Below are positions 63,920-64,000 of a stretch of 64,000 nucleotides of DNA, piece after piece (position 1 is the first letter of the stretch; the number at the start of each line of letters is the position of its first letter). The notes beneath the pieces were generated by a model. It saw nothing but the letters and a program-made list of their open reading frames with translations. It had not been told where the DNA came from and searched no databases. A program made the position numbers and the translations under genes. The stretch covers positions 268,301 to 332,300 of the forward strand of contig NZ_JAOBTH010000026.1 of assembly GCF_025215075.1 (NCBI RefSeq), read 5' to 3'. This stretch comes from Tenacibaculum haliotis. GTDB lineage: Bacteria; Bacteroidota; Bacteroidia; Flavobacteriales; Flavobacteriaceae.

Positions 63920-64000
63920 GTTTGCTGTACTTTTTTTGATAAAGTCTTATGTTATATAAAAATTGGGTAAAACAAACCGTTTTTTAACTGCTATTTTAGG

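Noticed and set aside
1..64000. tRNA, rRNA or CRISPR genes
   Set aside because: I looked through the intergenic gaps for T-loop GTTCRA words in cloverleaf context, rRNA signatures and regularly spaced repeats, and found none.

Overview
The window is an AT-rich (roughly 30% G+C) chromosomal stretch from a marine-type Flavobacteriaceae bacterium; Tenacibaculum or Polaribacter is my best guess, but the genus is an inference. The evidence is the gene set (DUF4290, head-GIN, DUF937, DUF1343/NamZ, YHYH and YwqK proteins, SCO-family protein, a SusC-like TonB receptor), TAnnTTTG -7 promoter boxes, no Shine-Dalgarno signals, and dispersed TTCGAGTGA hairpin repeats of a kind I recall from flavobacterial intergenic regions. 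No rRNA, tRNA, CRISPR array, prophage or transposase was found. The window looks like stable core genome with a few accessory inserts.

Layout. 1-3.4 kb: start of murA, a DUF4290 protein and a UvrD/PcrA helicase (all minus). 3.4-5.4 kb: a SatD-like regulator, a DUF3307 membrane protein and a small membrane protein in one operon, with a doubled GATA-type palindrome in front. 5.4-12 kb: sulfurtransferase, dicarboxylate symporter, DUF937, a DUF6787-like protein, a short Crp/Fnr regulator, an outer-membrane barrel and a hydrolase. 11.2-18.4 kb: MscS channel, topoisomerase IV (parC/parE) and guaB on the minus strand. 18.6-26.1 kb: metal-dependent hydrolase, methyltransferase, a porin/FMN-binding/membrane-protein operon, 5'-nucleotidase, HExxH protein and HMG-CoA lyase. 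26.2-29.8 kb: an ECF sigma/anti-sigma operon with two beta-helix surface proteins. 29.9-38 kb: valS, DUF1573, an aspartyl protease with PDZ, an aminotransferase and murB. 36.9-40.3 kb: a sulfatase/YHYH/MORN-repeat/SCO operon (minus). 40.4-46.3 kb: aquaporin, ECF sigma factor, Nramp-related transporter, lipA, a tandem pair of structured RNA genes, and cystathionine beta-synthase. 46.3-46.9 kb: an island of dispersed hairpin repeats. 46.9-64 kb: FtsX-type permease, NamZ muramidase, recG with an endonuclease domain inserted in frame, an RsmB/NOP methyltransferase, a DEAD helicase/TRIC channel/MaoC run, MATE exporter, ychF and a large TonB-dependent receptor.

The most notable items are these. (1) Two tandem homologous small-RNA units lie at 44.4-44.9 kb. 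They share hairpins, one pair of positions changes in a compensating way, and the second unit has a sigma-54-type promoter. (2) A DUF559 nuclease domain of about 145 residues sits between helicase motifs of RecG. (3) Two spaced 20-bp palindromes precede the SatD/DUF3307 operon. (4) Two families of palindromic repeats are partly nested in one another and lie between stop codons and terminators.
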